From positions 3,355,501-3,419,500 of the forward strand of contig NC_056419.1 of NCBI RefSeq assembly GCF_905147365.1: a stretch of DNA of 64,000 nucleotides, given 5' to 3'. Each line of letters opens with the position of its first letter. Position 1 is the first letter of the stretch. Shown here one piece after another: positions 1 to 10,183 of the stretch. Under the pieces are notes generated by a model that made no database searches, was not told where the DNA came from, and saw only the letters and a program-made list of their open reading frames with translations. Source of the DNA: Aricia agestis (lineage: Eukaryota; Arthropoda; Insecta; Lepidoptera; Lycaenidae). The translations under genes and the position numbers were made by a program.

Positions 1-97
1 GTTTTATTTATATGATCTTATATTATAACAATGCTTTAATCCAGTTTCATCACATTAATGCTTTATAACTAATATATTACAGATATAGCTGAATAAT

Positions 98-150
98 AAG
101 TTTTTGTTTCTTATAACTAAACTTGGTTTAGTTATAAGAAACAAAAACTT
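98..150. repeat. Perfect 25-bp hairpin
   Basis: Two 25-bp arms (98-122 and 126-150) are exact reverse complements around a 3-base loop. The stop codon that ends the third exon of the SAP gene (128-130, minus strand) lies inside the right arm, so the last predicted residues of that protein are encoded by the hairpin. The perfect arms suggest a young foldback insertion or a local inverted duplication. Confidence 0.9.
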
Positions 151-909
151 GTTTACAGTTAGATTCCTGTGCTATTCCACTTTTGTGAAGCTTTAAATTT
201 ACTTCATTTTTGTGAAGCTTTAAATTTATTGCAGCTGCTTCATAGTTTTTTGCAATATCCTCTAATAAAGGTATTTTCCCCCATATTTGAATCCAAATCC
301 TCTTGCTAAAACAAGGTAGGTATCGGGACTCACACAATGCCTTAGCTTCACTTATTTTCTTGTCATCACTAAAAATAGTAATAAAATATTATAGGTGATT
401 ATAGATATTTGATTGAATTGTAATGAAAATATTTGTACTTATGTACGTGGGTTATGTATACTTACCAGCAAAATTACTGTCGTATGTAAGTTTGGGTTAC
501 ATGAGGTAACAATGAACTAGCATTTATGTCCCGATATGTCCTAACATGAGGAACTTCCATCACATCGTCAATGGACTGATTGTCTGCACTTCCAAAATTG
601 GAATTCCGGTCGTAAAGTTCCAATCTACAAGGTGAAAAAGTTAAGAATAAATAACAACAATAGAAGTTATAATTCAAGCTCCAAATTGAATATTTACTTA
701 ATATTGTTACGTAACTTAAAAATATTTGTAAAAAGGTACACATTTTTTCCATTTTTTGGCTATGAGTGCCTAATTTTATTGGAAAAAAATGCAAATCAAA
801 TATTTTTGAGGTTATACCTTTCGACTAATTCTGCCCGTCTTCCGTTAAGCGATGCGCCTCTTTTCATTAGTTCAGCTTTTAGCTCACTTACACGCCAAGA
901 CGAATACAT
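128..909 (-). CDS. SAP-domain protein, three-exon gene model, possibly broken
   Basis: Exon 1 (909-818) starts with ATG and encodes a SAP motif: WRVSELKAELMKRGASLNG followed by RRAELVER. It ends in a GT donor (817). Exon 2 (624-478) follows a TTGTAG acceptor and completes the motif in frame with LELYDRNSNFG. The best donor by consensus is GTAAGT at 465, but using it includes an in-frame TAA (476-474). A weaker GTAATT donor at 477 keeps the frame open into exon 3 (368-128) after a TTTTTAG acceptor. Introns would be 193 and 109 nt. SAP motifs bind DNA; in some insect proteins (from memory) they precede SWIM and YqaJ-like nuclease domains, none of which is visible here. Exon 3 has a short internal duplication (NLKLHKNEVNLKLHKSG) and ends inside a hairpin. 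The SAP call is strong; whether the gene is intact is unclear. Confidence 0.6.
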
Positions 910-950
910 AATGATTTCAATATAATTATTACAGAAATTATGCAAAACTA

Positions 951-1407
951 CTAAATAAATTTGTTGTTGTTGTTTGACAAAATCATTGACAGGTAAAAGC
1001 TAAGGTGGCGGCATCTACGAAAAGTTTCGACCGGCCTTCCCCATTGCTTCAAATCGCTCCATTCGTGTCGCCGGGCAATTATTGCCCGTGTAAGCGCTTC
1101 TTTACAATAATCTGACAGACACTGCAACTGAACAAAAATGACAATGTTGGCATTGCGTTCGTTGACGCAAACAATTATTGAATGCGCCAAAACAAAATTT
1201 GAATGAAAGAAGATAACGAAAATTGAAGATGAAAGTGCATAGTGTGGACAAAGACTATTTTTATATTATAGTTCCATAACAAATATTTTGCATTGTCGTA
1301 GAACTAGACGGAAGATGTTACGGCAATTTATGTTCCCTGCCTCGCTGGCCATCGCTACGGATGGATGGATTCTATTGTATAGCTACAGAAGTTTACAAAA
1401 ATAAATC
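951..1407. other. Upstream flank of the SAP gene, no gene called
   Basis: This interval precedes the SAP start codon and would hold its promoter and 5' UTR. It is more GC-rich between 1000 and 1200 than the surrounding DNA. A 79-codon minus-strand reading frame is present but shows no recognisable domain and no splice or promoter support, so it is left uncalled. Confidence 0.4.
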
Positions 1408-1410
1408 TTA

Positions 1411-2198
1411 GACCCAATTTCACCAACCTCTGTTTGTTAAATCCTAAAAAGGCATTACTTAACGGACCTTGGAAAATTAAACAGACTGTTAAAATACTTA
1501 TGTCCCACAGTAAAAATTTAACAGCGGATTAGTAAATGCAATGTTAAGTGAACAACGAGTGAACAACTATCAATTCGTTCATTCTTGTTATAACGCGACG
1601 AAATTGAAATGTACAAGATTAATACGACAAGTTTGCTGCAATGTGTCACTTTCTTCCATAGTAGTATAATAGTAGATAATGCGACCAAATTAAAATATCA
1701 CTGATGGCATACATTTGTTTTGCTATAATAGTTCTTCTTAATTTACCAGGTTAATAATTATTATCTGTCAAAGCTGAAAACATTAATCATAATACAAACT
1801 TTTATTTACATATTTCGGTTCGGTAATTTTGATACAAGTTAGTACATTTGCAATGTCAAGGAAAATCCGAAGGCTGAATTTTTGGCAAAGTGAAAATAAA
1901 TAATTATTCATAACTATGAAAATAATTAATAATAAGGACGTAGCGGAAAGATGGCGGAAAGACTCAAAAGTCAAAATAGATTCTTTTATTGATATTGCAT
2001 ATTATTGTCTTTGAAAGTTGTTATTTTGACTCATATACCAGCCTGTTAAATATTTAACATAGCAGGAATTAAATTGAACACCGTGTTAGGTGATTTAACA
2101 TGACAATAGGGCATGGTGGAACGCTCGATAGCTCTAACAGGCTATTATCTGATTTAACAAGCCATTATTTATTTAACATTGCTTGATGAAACTGGGTC
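1411..2198. mobile_element. Non-autonomous PIF/Harbinger-like element
   Basis: Termini GACCCAATTTCACCAA and, read inward from the right, GACCCAGTTTCATCAA match at 14 of 16 positions. Both sides carry TTA (1408-1410 and 2199-2201), the 3-bp duplication typical of PIF/Harbinger elements. The 788-bp interior has no coding capacity but repeats TTAACA-type motifs near both ends. Confidence 0.65.
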
Positions 2199-2201
2199 TT
2201 A

Positions 2202-3092
2202 TGCTAATAGACTAGATGAAAACTTGAGAAATGTTTTCTCGTTATAAAATAGACATAGCTTTAAAAAGACGTATTCTCAAAAAGCAAAGTATTATAATAT
2301 TATTTAAGAAGCAATTTTTCTTCTACGAGTATGAATTTAAAAAGATGTATTTCTAAAAAGCAAATATTAAAATTTTCTCTTTTCAAATCTCTAATAGAAA
2401 TGTCGAAAACACTGGTGAACTAAAAAGTGAATTCAAAACAGAAAATCCAATGTCAATTTCCAATGGATTATATTTATTTAACGATCAAACAAAGACAATA
2501 AAAGCATGTATAAGCTGCAAATAAAGCGTTTTATAATCGTCATAATATTATTATGTATTATCATGTGTCGGACTGTCGTGTACATCGCTATCAGCTCTCT
2601 ACATTCATTAACTGACATCATTATGTGTAAAGAGGATTAACACGTCAATTTAGTGATGTGCCATGTAAAAATTGATAATTTTGACATGGAAATTAGATTT
2701 GCATATTTTTGCATAGAGTTATTATACGGCTGTCGTAATTTTGACATGAAAATTAGATTTGTACATCGTTGTTAAGTGACTATCGATTTTTTGACATGAA
2801 AATTACATTAGTACATTGTTATTGCTTTTGATGCTAATAGAGTGTTTTTGTATGTTCAACTTCACGTAAAAGTGACTTTACAAAATAATTATTATTAAAA
2901 AGATTTTTTTACTATTACTTATAGCTAATAACAAAGATGTTAGCATTATTATTCTAAAAGTGTTAACTTTGTTAACCTATTCAAAAATAAATAAGTATTT
3001 TGATTTTGAAAAATATTTTTATTTTGATTTTATTTATAATTTTATGTTAGACTTAATCGATAAGGAGAAAATTAGTCCATTATTTCTAAATA
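2202..3092. other. AT-rich non-coding DNA with a small tandem repeat
   Basis: No gene is visible. Between about 2676 and 2830 three diverged copies of a 50-60 bp unit share the core TTTTGACATGAAAATTA, which looks like a decayed tandem repeat. Confidence 0.5.
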
Positions 3093-3150
3093 AAAATATC
3101 AGTTCTCGCTTACGAAAAATCTATTTTTCATAAGCCAGAACTGATATTTT
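3093..3150. repeat. Near-perfect 58-nt hairpin
   Basis: Arms 3093-3120 and 3123-3150 are complementary at 26 of 28 positions around a 2-base turn. The very short loop argues against a normal microRNA precursor. It is more likely a foldback element relic. Confidence 0.75.
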
Positions 3151-3561
3151 ATAATTAGACAGTAAAAAGCTAAAAATTAAATAAATCTTTATAGCATTCA
3201 AAGACTATGATTTAATAATAATAATACATCACCTTACAAAAAGCTGTCATTCTCAACACATGCCGTATCGTCCGCAAGTTTTTAGCCATTAACAATTAAT
3301 CATCACATTAACAGAAGTTGCTTGGCCACAAGCCCGCAACTGTAGTAGAACCCTGTAAAGGAGAATAAAAAACAAAAAATCATAATAATAATAATGACGT
3401 TTATTCAACAATAAGACACCACATTACACTACAATAATAAATTACACGTGACAATAAAATATCTAAAGAAAATTTAAACATCACATACTCAAAACAAAAG
3501 ACACCAGAATATCATGTGCTTGCTACACACTACTTTCATGACGTTATAAAGCCGTATTTTT

Positions 3562-3675
3562 ATATAAAATAAGGTGGCCAACAAGAAAATGGGTCACCTG
3601 GTGGAAAGCATAACCACCGTCGCCCATGGACATTCGCAACATTAGAAGAGCAGCAGGTGCGTTACTGGCCTATAT
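3562..3675 (-). mobile_element. Diverged fragment of the poly-A SINE-like repeat
   Basis: Contains GGGTCACCTGGTGGAAAGC, CGTCGCCCATGGACATTCGC and GCAGGTGCGTTACTGGCC, matching the six better copies in this window (for example 15428-15772) with substitutions. It is an older, truncated copy. Confidence 0.75.
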
Positions 3676-3961
3676 TTCAATCCGTCGGGTATTTAGATCA
3701 AAAGTATCGACAAACTGGCCAACACTAGCGCTTTCCGAATGAATTACCGGTTTAATCAACCTGTCCCCAGCTGAAACCACAGTTAACAATGAAACTATAT
3801 CATAATACACATAACACATAATACATCTTATGTAAAGCTCTAAATACTTACTACGTTTTTATCACTAAACAAATGTCAGCTAAATGATAAATCACATTTT
3901 ATGTTCTTTTGTTTTCTTGTGGTCTTGGGTTTTTGCAAATTAGCGCAAAGTGACAAATTTT

Positions 3962-4272
3962 ATACGTGGGAGAGCCATGCTTCGGCACGAATGGGCCGGC
4001 TCGACCGGATAAATACCACGTTCTCACAGAAAACCGGCGTGAAACAGCGCTTGCGCTGTGTTTCGCCGAGTGAGTGAGTTTACCGGAGGCCCAATCCCCT
4101 AACCCCTACCCTATTCCCTTCCCTTCCCTACCCTCCTCTATTACCCTATTCCCTCTTAAAAGGCCGGCAACGCACTTGCAGCTCTTCTGATGCTGCGAGT
4201 ATCCATGGGCGACGGAAGTTGCTTTCCATCAGGTGACCCGTTTGCTCGTTTGCCCCCTTATTTCATTTTAAA
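3962..4272 (+). mobile_element. Lepidopteran SINE-like retroposon, near full length
   Basis: Runs from ACGTGGGAGAGCCATGC through GGCCGGCTCGACCGG, a C/T-rich tract (4097-4157), AAGGCCGGCAACGCAC and TTTGCCCCCTTATTTCATTT to a short A-run. Other copies are at 15428, 21664, 26157, 36983, 44808 and (diverged) 3562. The A-tail at one end implies copying through RNA. No protein is encoded. The family resembles abundant lepidopteran SINEs, but I do not assign a name. Confidence 0.8.
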
Positions 4273-4291
4273 AAAATCGTCATGTTACTAA

Positions 4292-4447
4292 TCCATACTA
4301 GATAATATTATAAATGCGAAAAAAGTCTGTCTGTTACCTCTTCCCGCCCAAACCACTGAACCGACTTTCGGTCCCGGAAAAGGACATAGGACACATTTTA
4401 TCCCAGAAGACCGTGCGATTCCCGATGCGAGTTGCAGGCATCGTCTA
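4292..4447 (+). mobile_element. Lep1-type Helitron-like fragment
   Basis: Starts A|TCCATACTA, then TATTATAAATGCGAAAA, CTGTCTGTTACCTCTTC, CCCAAACCACTGAACCG, GTCCCGGAAAAGGACATAGG. This is the shared body of the small Helitron-like family seen complete at 30084-30281. The 3' end reads CTAC rather than CTAG, and an internal segment is missing. Confidence 0.65.
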
Positions 4448-5116
4448 CAGTATTATTATGAATTCAAAAATGTGTTTATTTTTCTGTCTTTCTTTCCGTC
4501 TGTTTGTCTCACTGTGTGTCTATGCGTTTCACCGCATATTCATTTTACAAAACTTGGCATGGCGATATTTTGCACCTCTGTTAATGAATCTCTGTGCAAA
4601 AAAATATTACATATTTTATAAAAATGTTTTTAAAATATATTCCGTAGTTGAATAATTATTTTGTGACTACACTCTACCATCTGTGTAATAAATTTTACTT
4701 CCATTAACTGTTGAAATATGACCGTTATTTTGTTTCATTAAATAATATATTACCACCGTTAAAAGAATATTAAAACGCATTTCATAATAAAAGATGTCAT
4801 GGATTTCCATCGATTTTACAATCAGACGGGCAGTGCCAAGTTCCTGCATATATTTCACGAGGTATTTCTCAGAACTACGTAGTTCTATCACGTAGACTAT
4901 TATTGCTGTTTGAGACAAAGAATTCAGCTGTAGCATTGCATACGAATAAGCCACTAATTTCTTTAATTTTCAGTGGTAATTTTGGCGCATATTGAGCTTA
5001 AATCGTGATAAAATTATTGAAAGAGGCGTAATCTGTCGAGGGTCACCAATTTAAGGATACGCGTGAAGGCCGCAAAGGAAGATCTTCCGACCGAGCAAGG
5101 TGGTATGCGCGGTCAG
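4448..5116. other. Non-coding, no recognisable feature
   Basis: Two short reading frames (4314-4655 plus, 4667-4954 minus) cover parts of it. The first begins inside the Helitron-like repeat, and neither has domain or splice support. Confidence 0.4.
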
Positions 5117-5319
5117 CGGGGCTAAAATGGTCGCTTTGAAGAATCATGATATGAATCATAATATGATTATTTTTTCTAAAATCGCAAAATGCAACAATGC
5201 TTGCAATTCATTTCTGTATTTTTATACTGATTTGACATTTGTCAGTTTGACAGTTTTGACAATTCATTTGCTGAATTGATTGAGAGGAATTGATAAATGT
5301 GACCATTTTAGCCGCGCAG
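5117..5319. mobile_element. Small MITE with GGCTAAAATGGTC termini
   Basis: The left end GGGCTAAAATGGTCGC is mirrored by GTGACCATTTTAGCC on the right, separated by about 175 bp without coding capacity. A related solitary end occurs near 9572 (GACCATTTTAGCCTC). The target duplication is ambiguous (possibly GCG). Confidence 0.55.
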
Positions 5320-5582
5320 GCCAAAACCCACGTGATTGATTTCAGCTGTGGTATATAACACTAAAGGTGACGATCCCTTTCCGAGTTGATATGACGTGTG
5401 CTGTGACCATAATCTGAAAACTTCGAAAGCGCGATGCAGGAATGTAGCGCTAACTGTGGGTACCGCTACAGCCTCATTTCAGTGTTGCTTAGAGCAATGA
5501 CATGACATTCGCAACTTAGGACGCCTACGCTAGATTGACCGAAGATTTGGAAGTGGTGGCTGATGTTTGTTGGTGCAGTTCA

Positions 5583-5935
5583 GTTGTTAACGCCTCCATG
5601 TTCCAGTGGTTTAGATTGTAGCTCTTGACTTGGAAGTCGGTTCGATTACCGCATTGGAAATAAGTTATTTCCAAGTTCAGTTAGAAAAGTACAGGCTGAT
5701 CAGCTGATTGTCTGACAAGTATGATGCGTCGGATGGGCATGTAAAAAGTCGGCCCTGCACCTGATCTCTCGCCAGTCTTGTCGGTCACCTGTTCCAGTGG
5801 GTTTTGAGAGCAAAGAAATAGAGAGACCTCTTATGTACTGCGCACATACTTGGGCACTATAAAATTACTCTTGCCGTCCTCACTACCGTCGCCGAAACCG
5901 GTGTGGGGGTATTACTATTATTATGTGGACGGCGA
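5583..5935 (+). mobile_element. tRNA-derived SINE (family T), long copy
   Basis: The head has GTTCCAGTGGTTTAGA (A-box-like) and GGTTCGATTACC (B-box-like) spaced as in a tRNA, then TTATTTCCAAGTT and a tail with CACATACTTGGGCACTAT. A second copy of the head and body is at 54900-55075, and the tail recurs at 56903-56980. The tRNA moiety is too altered to be a working tRNA gene. Confidence 0.65.
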
Positions 5936-6261
5936 CAGGCTGATGATGATAGACTACGGGACAACTACTTAGTACCGGTAAAGGTTCCTTTAGTGCCCTT
6001 GAATTCGCAATAACTAGTTATAATATCACTCCTCGTGGAAATGCGAGTGACATGATGAGCCGTTATCACCGAGTGATGGTGACTCAGACTGTTTACTCGG
6101 CTGTCTAGGTTTTAAAATACAATGCATAATACCTCTAATTCTACTTCCATTTAAATTAATATATCCATTTTTCCTCGAATTTAAATAATTATCTTTTTAA
6201 ATAATTTAAACTTTTGCTGATTAAAGTGCAAGTAATTTATATAATTTGATTTATTTAATTT

Positions 6262-6545
6262 GACGACCTCTGTGGCTCAGTGGTGAGCGCGTTGGTAGCT
6301 CAAGCCGGGGGTCGCGGGTTCGAATCCCGCCGACGGAACAAAAAGTTTTCGAAGTTCCTGGGTCATGGATGTGTATTATAAATATGTGTATCATATAATA
6401 AAAATCTTAAATGTATGTATAGTATAAAAGTATTAAATATATTTCCGTTGTCTGCTACCCGTAACACAAGTCCTTCAGGTACTTACCACGGGGCCAGACT
6501 GACGTGGTGTGAAGCGTCTATAGATATTATTATATTATATTATAT
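6262..6545 (+). mobile_element. tRNA-derived SINE (family S), copy 1
   Basis: Begins GACGACCTCTGTGGCTCAG with an A-box-like TGGCTCAGTGGTGAGCGC and a B-box-like GGGTTCGAATCCCGCC. The body includes GTTCCTGGGTCATGGATG and ends CAGACTGACGTGGTGTGAAG followed by TA-rich repeats. It is closely similar along its whole length to 8109-8405. Confidence 0.85.
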
Positions 6546-7048
6546 AATTGATTATTGTTTATTGCTAAATTGTTTTAAAAACTATTGATTATTGTTACAT
6601 TGTTTAGGCAGAAAATATTGTCTTACTTTAAAAATCATCTCGTGCATGCGTGACTCTTCGCTGAACGTATACTCTTTCATAATAAATATTAAATAATAAT
6701 TAAAGATAATGTTTTTTTGCGAGACAAGCTGTTACCCCTCTTTTATCTAATCTTTATTTACTAACTATTTATTATGCCTTGTTATTTACCTAATACTTAC
6801 GATTTTTTCTAGCGATAGTTATAATTAACTATATTTAATAATTTACTAGATCTTGCCCGTACGTTTGTGTAGAAACTCTTACATGGAAACAAATACATAT
6901 TTTGTGTTGTAACTCGTAAAAACTACGCTATCTTTTCCTGGGTCACAAATTATGGTAATACAAAAGTTCATGTAAATTGTTTCAGCCGCTTTGGCGTGAA
7001 GACGTAACGGACAGAAAAACAAACTTCTTACTATTTATGTAGGTACTA
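6546..7048. other. AT-rich non-coding DNA
   Basis: No gene, SINE or clear inverted repeat is seen. Confidence 0.5.
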
Positions 7049-7338
7049 CTAGATAACGACGAAAACTCCGTTGCGTCAAAATTCGTTAATCGCGCCGGAA
7101 CCGTACATTTTTACGGGATAAAAAGTATAATATGTCCTTTTCCGGGACTCTAACTTTGTCTATATCAAATTTCAGAAAAATCGGTTGAGCTGTTTGGGCA
7201 CGAAAATGTAACAAACAAACGTATGTGGCGGTACCCACAATTCGCCTAACATTCCTGCATCGCGCTATCGAAGATCTTCCTTTGGCCACCACATACGTAC
7301 CCCACACGTACTTTCGCATTTAAAATATTAAGTATGGA
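7049..7338 (-). mobile_element. Lep1-type Helitron-like element with an internal insertion
   Basis: Read on the minus strand it runs from A|TCCATACTTAATATT to CTAG (7052-7049). The body carries GTCCCGGAAAAGGAC-like and CCGTACATTTTTACGGGA segments. About 95 bp at 7220-7300, bounded by ACGTATGTGG and CCACATACGT, are extra compared with other copies and look like a small inserted inverted repeat. Confidence 0.6.
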
Positions 7339-7410
7339 TGGAGTTGCATTATTTCAGATTTTAGCCTATAATTTTCTAGGATATGCTTGCTTCTAGATCT
7401 AAAGGTTCAG

Positions 7411-7593
7411 TAGCTCTAACATTAGTTTAAAGCTATAGTTTTTATCGATACTCGATACCGACTACGTATTAGTATGGCAAATTTTACAGCGCTCTGGCGA
7501 TCACTTGTGGGACTAAAATCGCCATACTAAATATTTACGTAGTCGGTATCGAGTATCGATAAATTCTACAGCTTTAAACTCATGGTAGAGCTA
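7411..7593. mobile_element. Foldback MITE flanked by CAG
   Basis: The left half and the reverse complement of the right half match for about 60 bp: TAGCTCTAAC, TTTAAAGCT, then ATCGATACTCGATACCG and ACTACGTA. CAG lies immediately outside both ends (7408-7410, 7594-7596). The centre is about 55 bp and non-coding. Confidence 0.75.
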
Positions 7594-7596
7594 CAG

Positions 7597-8108
7597 ATAC
7601 TTACATAGTATATAGATCATCCAATTAATCTGTGATTATAAACAGCGTGATTGTATGGCCAATCAACATTAATAACTTGTGTCAACGCAATCACCGCTTG
7701 ATACGGCTCATTGATTTAGCTATTTATTGCTTCGTACCTAGCTGGTTAAATCAATAGATTTAGACCCAGCCTGTTAAAATGTCATGTCTTCTCTTTTGTT
7801 CATTTGTAAAACGAAACAAAAATAAACAATTTACATAAAGAAAACAAGCAAAATAACAAATCATCCTTATTCTTAATAAAAATCACTACATAATATTATA
7901 AAACAAAGTCACTTTTTTCTTTCATGTCCCTTTGTTCCCTTTAATCTTTAAAACTACGTAATTCGCAACGGATACTGATGCGGTTTTCAGTAGATAGAGT
8001 AATTAAAGAGGAAGGTTTATATTATTAAGTATTTACAATTATTAAATAGAGGAGAAATACTGTTAATTTTGGGGTTTCTAATGTGATGTCGTAAATAGTC
8101 TTATTATA
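7597..8108. other. AT-rich non-coding DNA
   Basis: No gene is seen. AGACCCAGCCTGTTAAA at 7761-7777 resembles one end of the Harbinger-like element at 1411-2198 and may be a relic. Confidence 0.4.
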
Positions 8109-8405
8109 GACGACCTCTATGGATCAGTGGCGAGCGCGTTGGTAGCTCAAGCCGGGGATCGCGGGTTCGAATCCCGCCAACGGAACAAAAAGTTTTCAAA
8201 AGTTCCTGGGACATGGATGTGTATTAAATATGTGTATCATATAATAAAAAAATCTTAAATATACGTATAATATTTAAAAATTATCAAATATATTTCCGTT
8301 GTCTGGTACCTACCCGTAACACAAGTCCTTCAGGTACTTACCACGGAGCCAGACTGACGTGGTGTGAAGCGTCCATAGATATTTAAATATTATTATTATT
8401 ATAAT
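8109..8405 (+). mobile_element. tRNA-derived SINE (family S), copy 2
   Basis: Matches copy 1 at 6262-6545: GACGACCTCTATGGATCAG, B-box-like GGGTTCGAATCCCGCC, ACACAAGTCCTTCAGGTACT and GACTGACGTGGTGTGAAG, then an ATT-repeat tail. Box A carries GGATCAG where copy 1 has GGCTCAG. Confidence 0.85.
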
Positions 8406-8437
8406 TACATTTTTTCCGCTTACATTGCAAATGTGTG

Positions 8438-8475
8438 AATGTACAAATAACGCGCACGCGCGTTATTTGTACATT
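8438..8475. repeat. Perfect 17-bp hairpin
   Basis: Arms 8438-8454 and 8459-8475 are exact complements, AATGTACAAATAACGCG in the left arm, around the loop CACG. Confidence 0.9.
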
Positions 8476-8479
8476 TTTA

Positions 8480-10003
8480 CTAGGTTTTCAGCTTCGACGC
8501 ATGACCTGGACAGCAGTGATTGGGGTAAGAACTTTTTTTCCTTTATGAATCAAACAGATTTACAAGTCTATTATAGATGTAAGGACACAGAAAAATTCCA
8601 AAACGGTAGGCGAAAGAAGTGGATACAAGGACATTAGGGACTTTAAAAAATTTTTTTTAAGCATTTGGTCGTATGTTGACATTTAACTATATAGCTTTAT
8701 GTACTGTTTCAGCTTTATCTACTGTGTCGCTCGAGGGCGACTAGCCCAAAAAATCAAACATCGTCCTTCTCTCTTTACACTCACGCGGCACGCCCGTCTT
8801 TCACATGCCAGGTGAAAAAGGACGGCGTGGAATCATCGCCAAGTTAGTTTTTTCTTAATAACTCGATAAATATACAACATTTTAAAAATCCGCCAGGTCA
8901 GTGTCTCAATGATAGAAGTTTATACAATGTGTTAAAATATTAACTTAGTTTAATGCTCGGTTACGGCAATATATGAAAAATTCGTGAAAATTAGATGCAT
9001 CGTTCTGATTTTTTTCTATCGAGAAAATTTTAAGCTACTTATCGTGTTTTCGCTTAGATCAAATTCTTAGAAATATAATGTAGTATCTAAGTTTAGAAAA
9101 TGTAACAATTCGGGGCTTATTTTCAAGTGTAAAAATGAGCTTTACTCAAATTAACGAGACACGTTAGTTTTCTGACGAGACATAATTATCAATTTTTTTT
9201 ATTGCCAAAGGCTTCACTTATTAATCGTTTCCAAACAAAAACGGGTTGAACGATCTCCTATGAACTATAATTATGTAACAAACGAACCATATCTGCTTTG
9301 ATAGCCTAACTTGCTTTTTGATAACCCAAGGTGATGTTTTGTAAATTTACTAGAGATAATAGTATTTTGATTATAATGTGATGAAATATAAATATTATTA
9401 TACCTGTTGATTAAATCTTTACATCACATCGTAGATTCTACAATAATGACCAATGACGTCGTGAAAATAGAAGTCTTTTTTGAAGGTAAAATAATTTCGA
9501 AACTACTTATACCTAAGTTACTTTAGAGTTTTATATTTTGTATTGTGTAAACTGATTCTCCGGAACGACCATTTTAGCCTCACTGATCTTGTATTGTTCC
9601 AGTATAATGTTTTTTGTAACAAAAACTTATTAATAAGTATAATTTACTTTTGCGAATTGCAGATTGCATTTTCCTTTAGGAACTTCATCAAGGAACTATC
9701 GTAAAAGGCCACTAAAAATGGTGTAAAATCTGCTCTGGTTCACTTTTATTGTTGCTCAGCTTTGGATGTATTCAGTAGTAAAACAACAGTTACTCAAGAA
9801 AAGTGCCTAACATGTAGTTCCAACACAAAGCTACTCTGCGGCTTGAGGGAATAAAGTTTACAGCTGATTTGAAAATGGAATGACCCGTGGTGATTCTGTG
9901 GTGATTGGTTGATGTTTTTTAAAACGATGTTAAAGTTAAAAGCTTAAGTAACTCTAACATTTGAAAAAAAAATATAAGTAACAAATAAGGCATGTTAACT
10001 TAA
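8480..10003. other. Non-coding DNA with a small GC-rich block
   Basis: No gene is supported. The segment 8727-8850 (GTCGCTCGAGGGCGACTAG through GGACGGCGTGGAATCATCG) is GC-rich and stands out from its AT-rich surroundings. It may be a dispersed repeat, but I cannot identify it and there is no second copy in this window. Confidence 0.4.
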
Positions 10004-10153
10004 GGCCTGTTTCACCACATTCTGATAAAGTGCCGAATAGGCTATTCACAGCTTTTATGACAGATTCTCCATACATCATATTCTGTCAAGTTAAATGTTA
10101 TATACAAGTAAGTGGATAGCCTATTCGGCACTTATCAGGAAGTGGTGAAATAG
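10004..10153. mobile_element. MITE, family GTTTCACCAC, copy 1
   Basis: The left arm GTTTCACCACATTCTGATAA then GTGCCGAATAGGCTATTCAC mirrors the right arm ending TAAGTGGATAGCCTATTCGG, CACTTATCAGGAAGTGGTG. A related copy is at 32888-33013. TAA lies on both outer sides, but the two outermost ends differ, so the duplication is unproven. Confidence 0.65.
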
Positions 10154-10183
10154 TAAGGGACTATTGAATGAAATAGTCCCTTA
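10154..10183. repeat. 12-bp-stem hairpin next to the MITE
   Basis: TAAGGGACTATT (10154-10165) and AATAGTCCCTTA (10172-10183) are exact complements around a 6-base loop. Confidence 0.85.

Noticed and set aside
3093..3150. Possible microRNA precursor.
   Set aside because: The stem is almost perfect and the loop is only two bases, unlike Drosha/Dicer substrates; a foldback origin is simpler.
6262..8405. tRNA genes suggested by GGTTCGAATCC boxes at 6262 and 8109 (and at 5583 and 54900).
   Set aside because: The box A/box B spacing is tRNA-like, but the cloverleaf cannot be completed and the sequences continue into shared SINE bodies.
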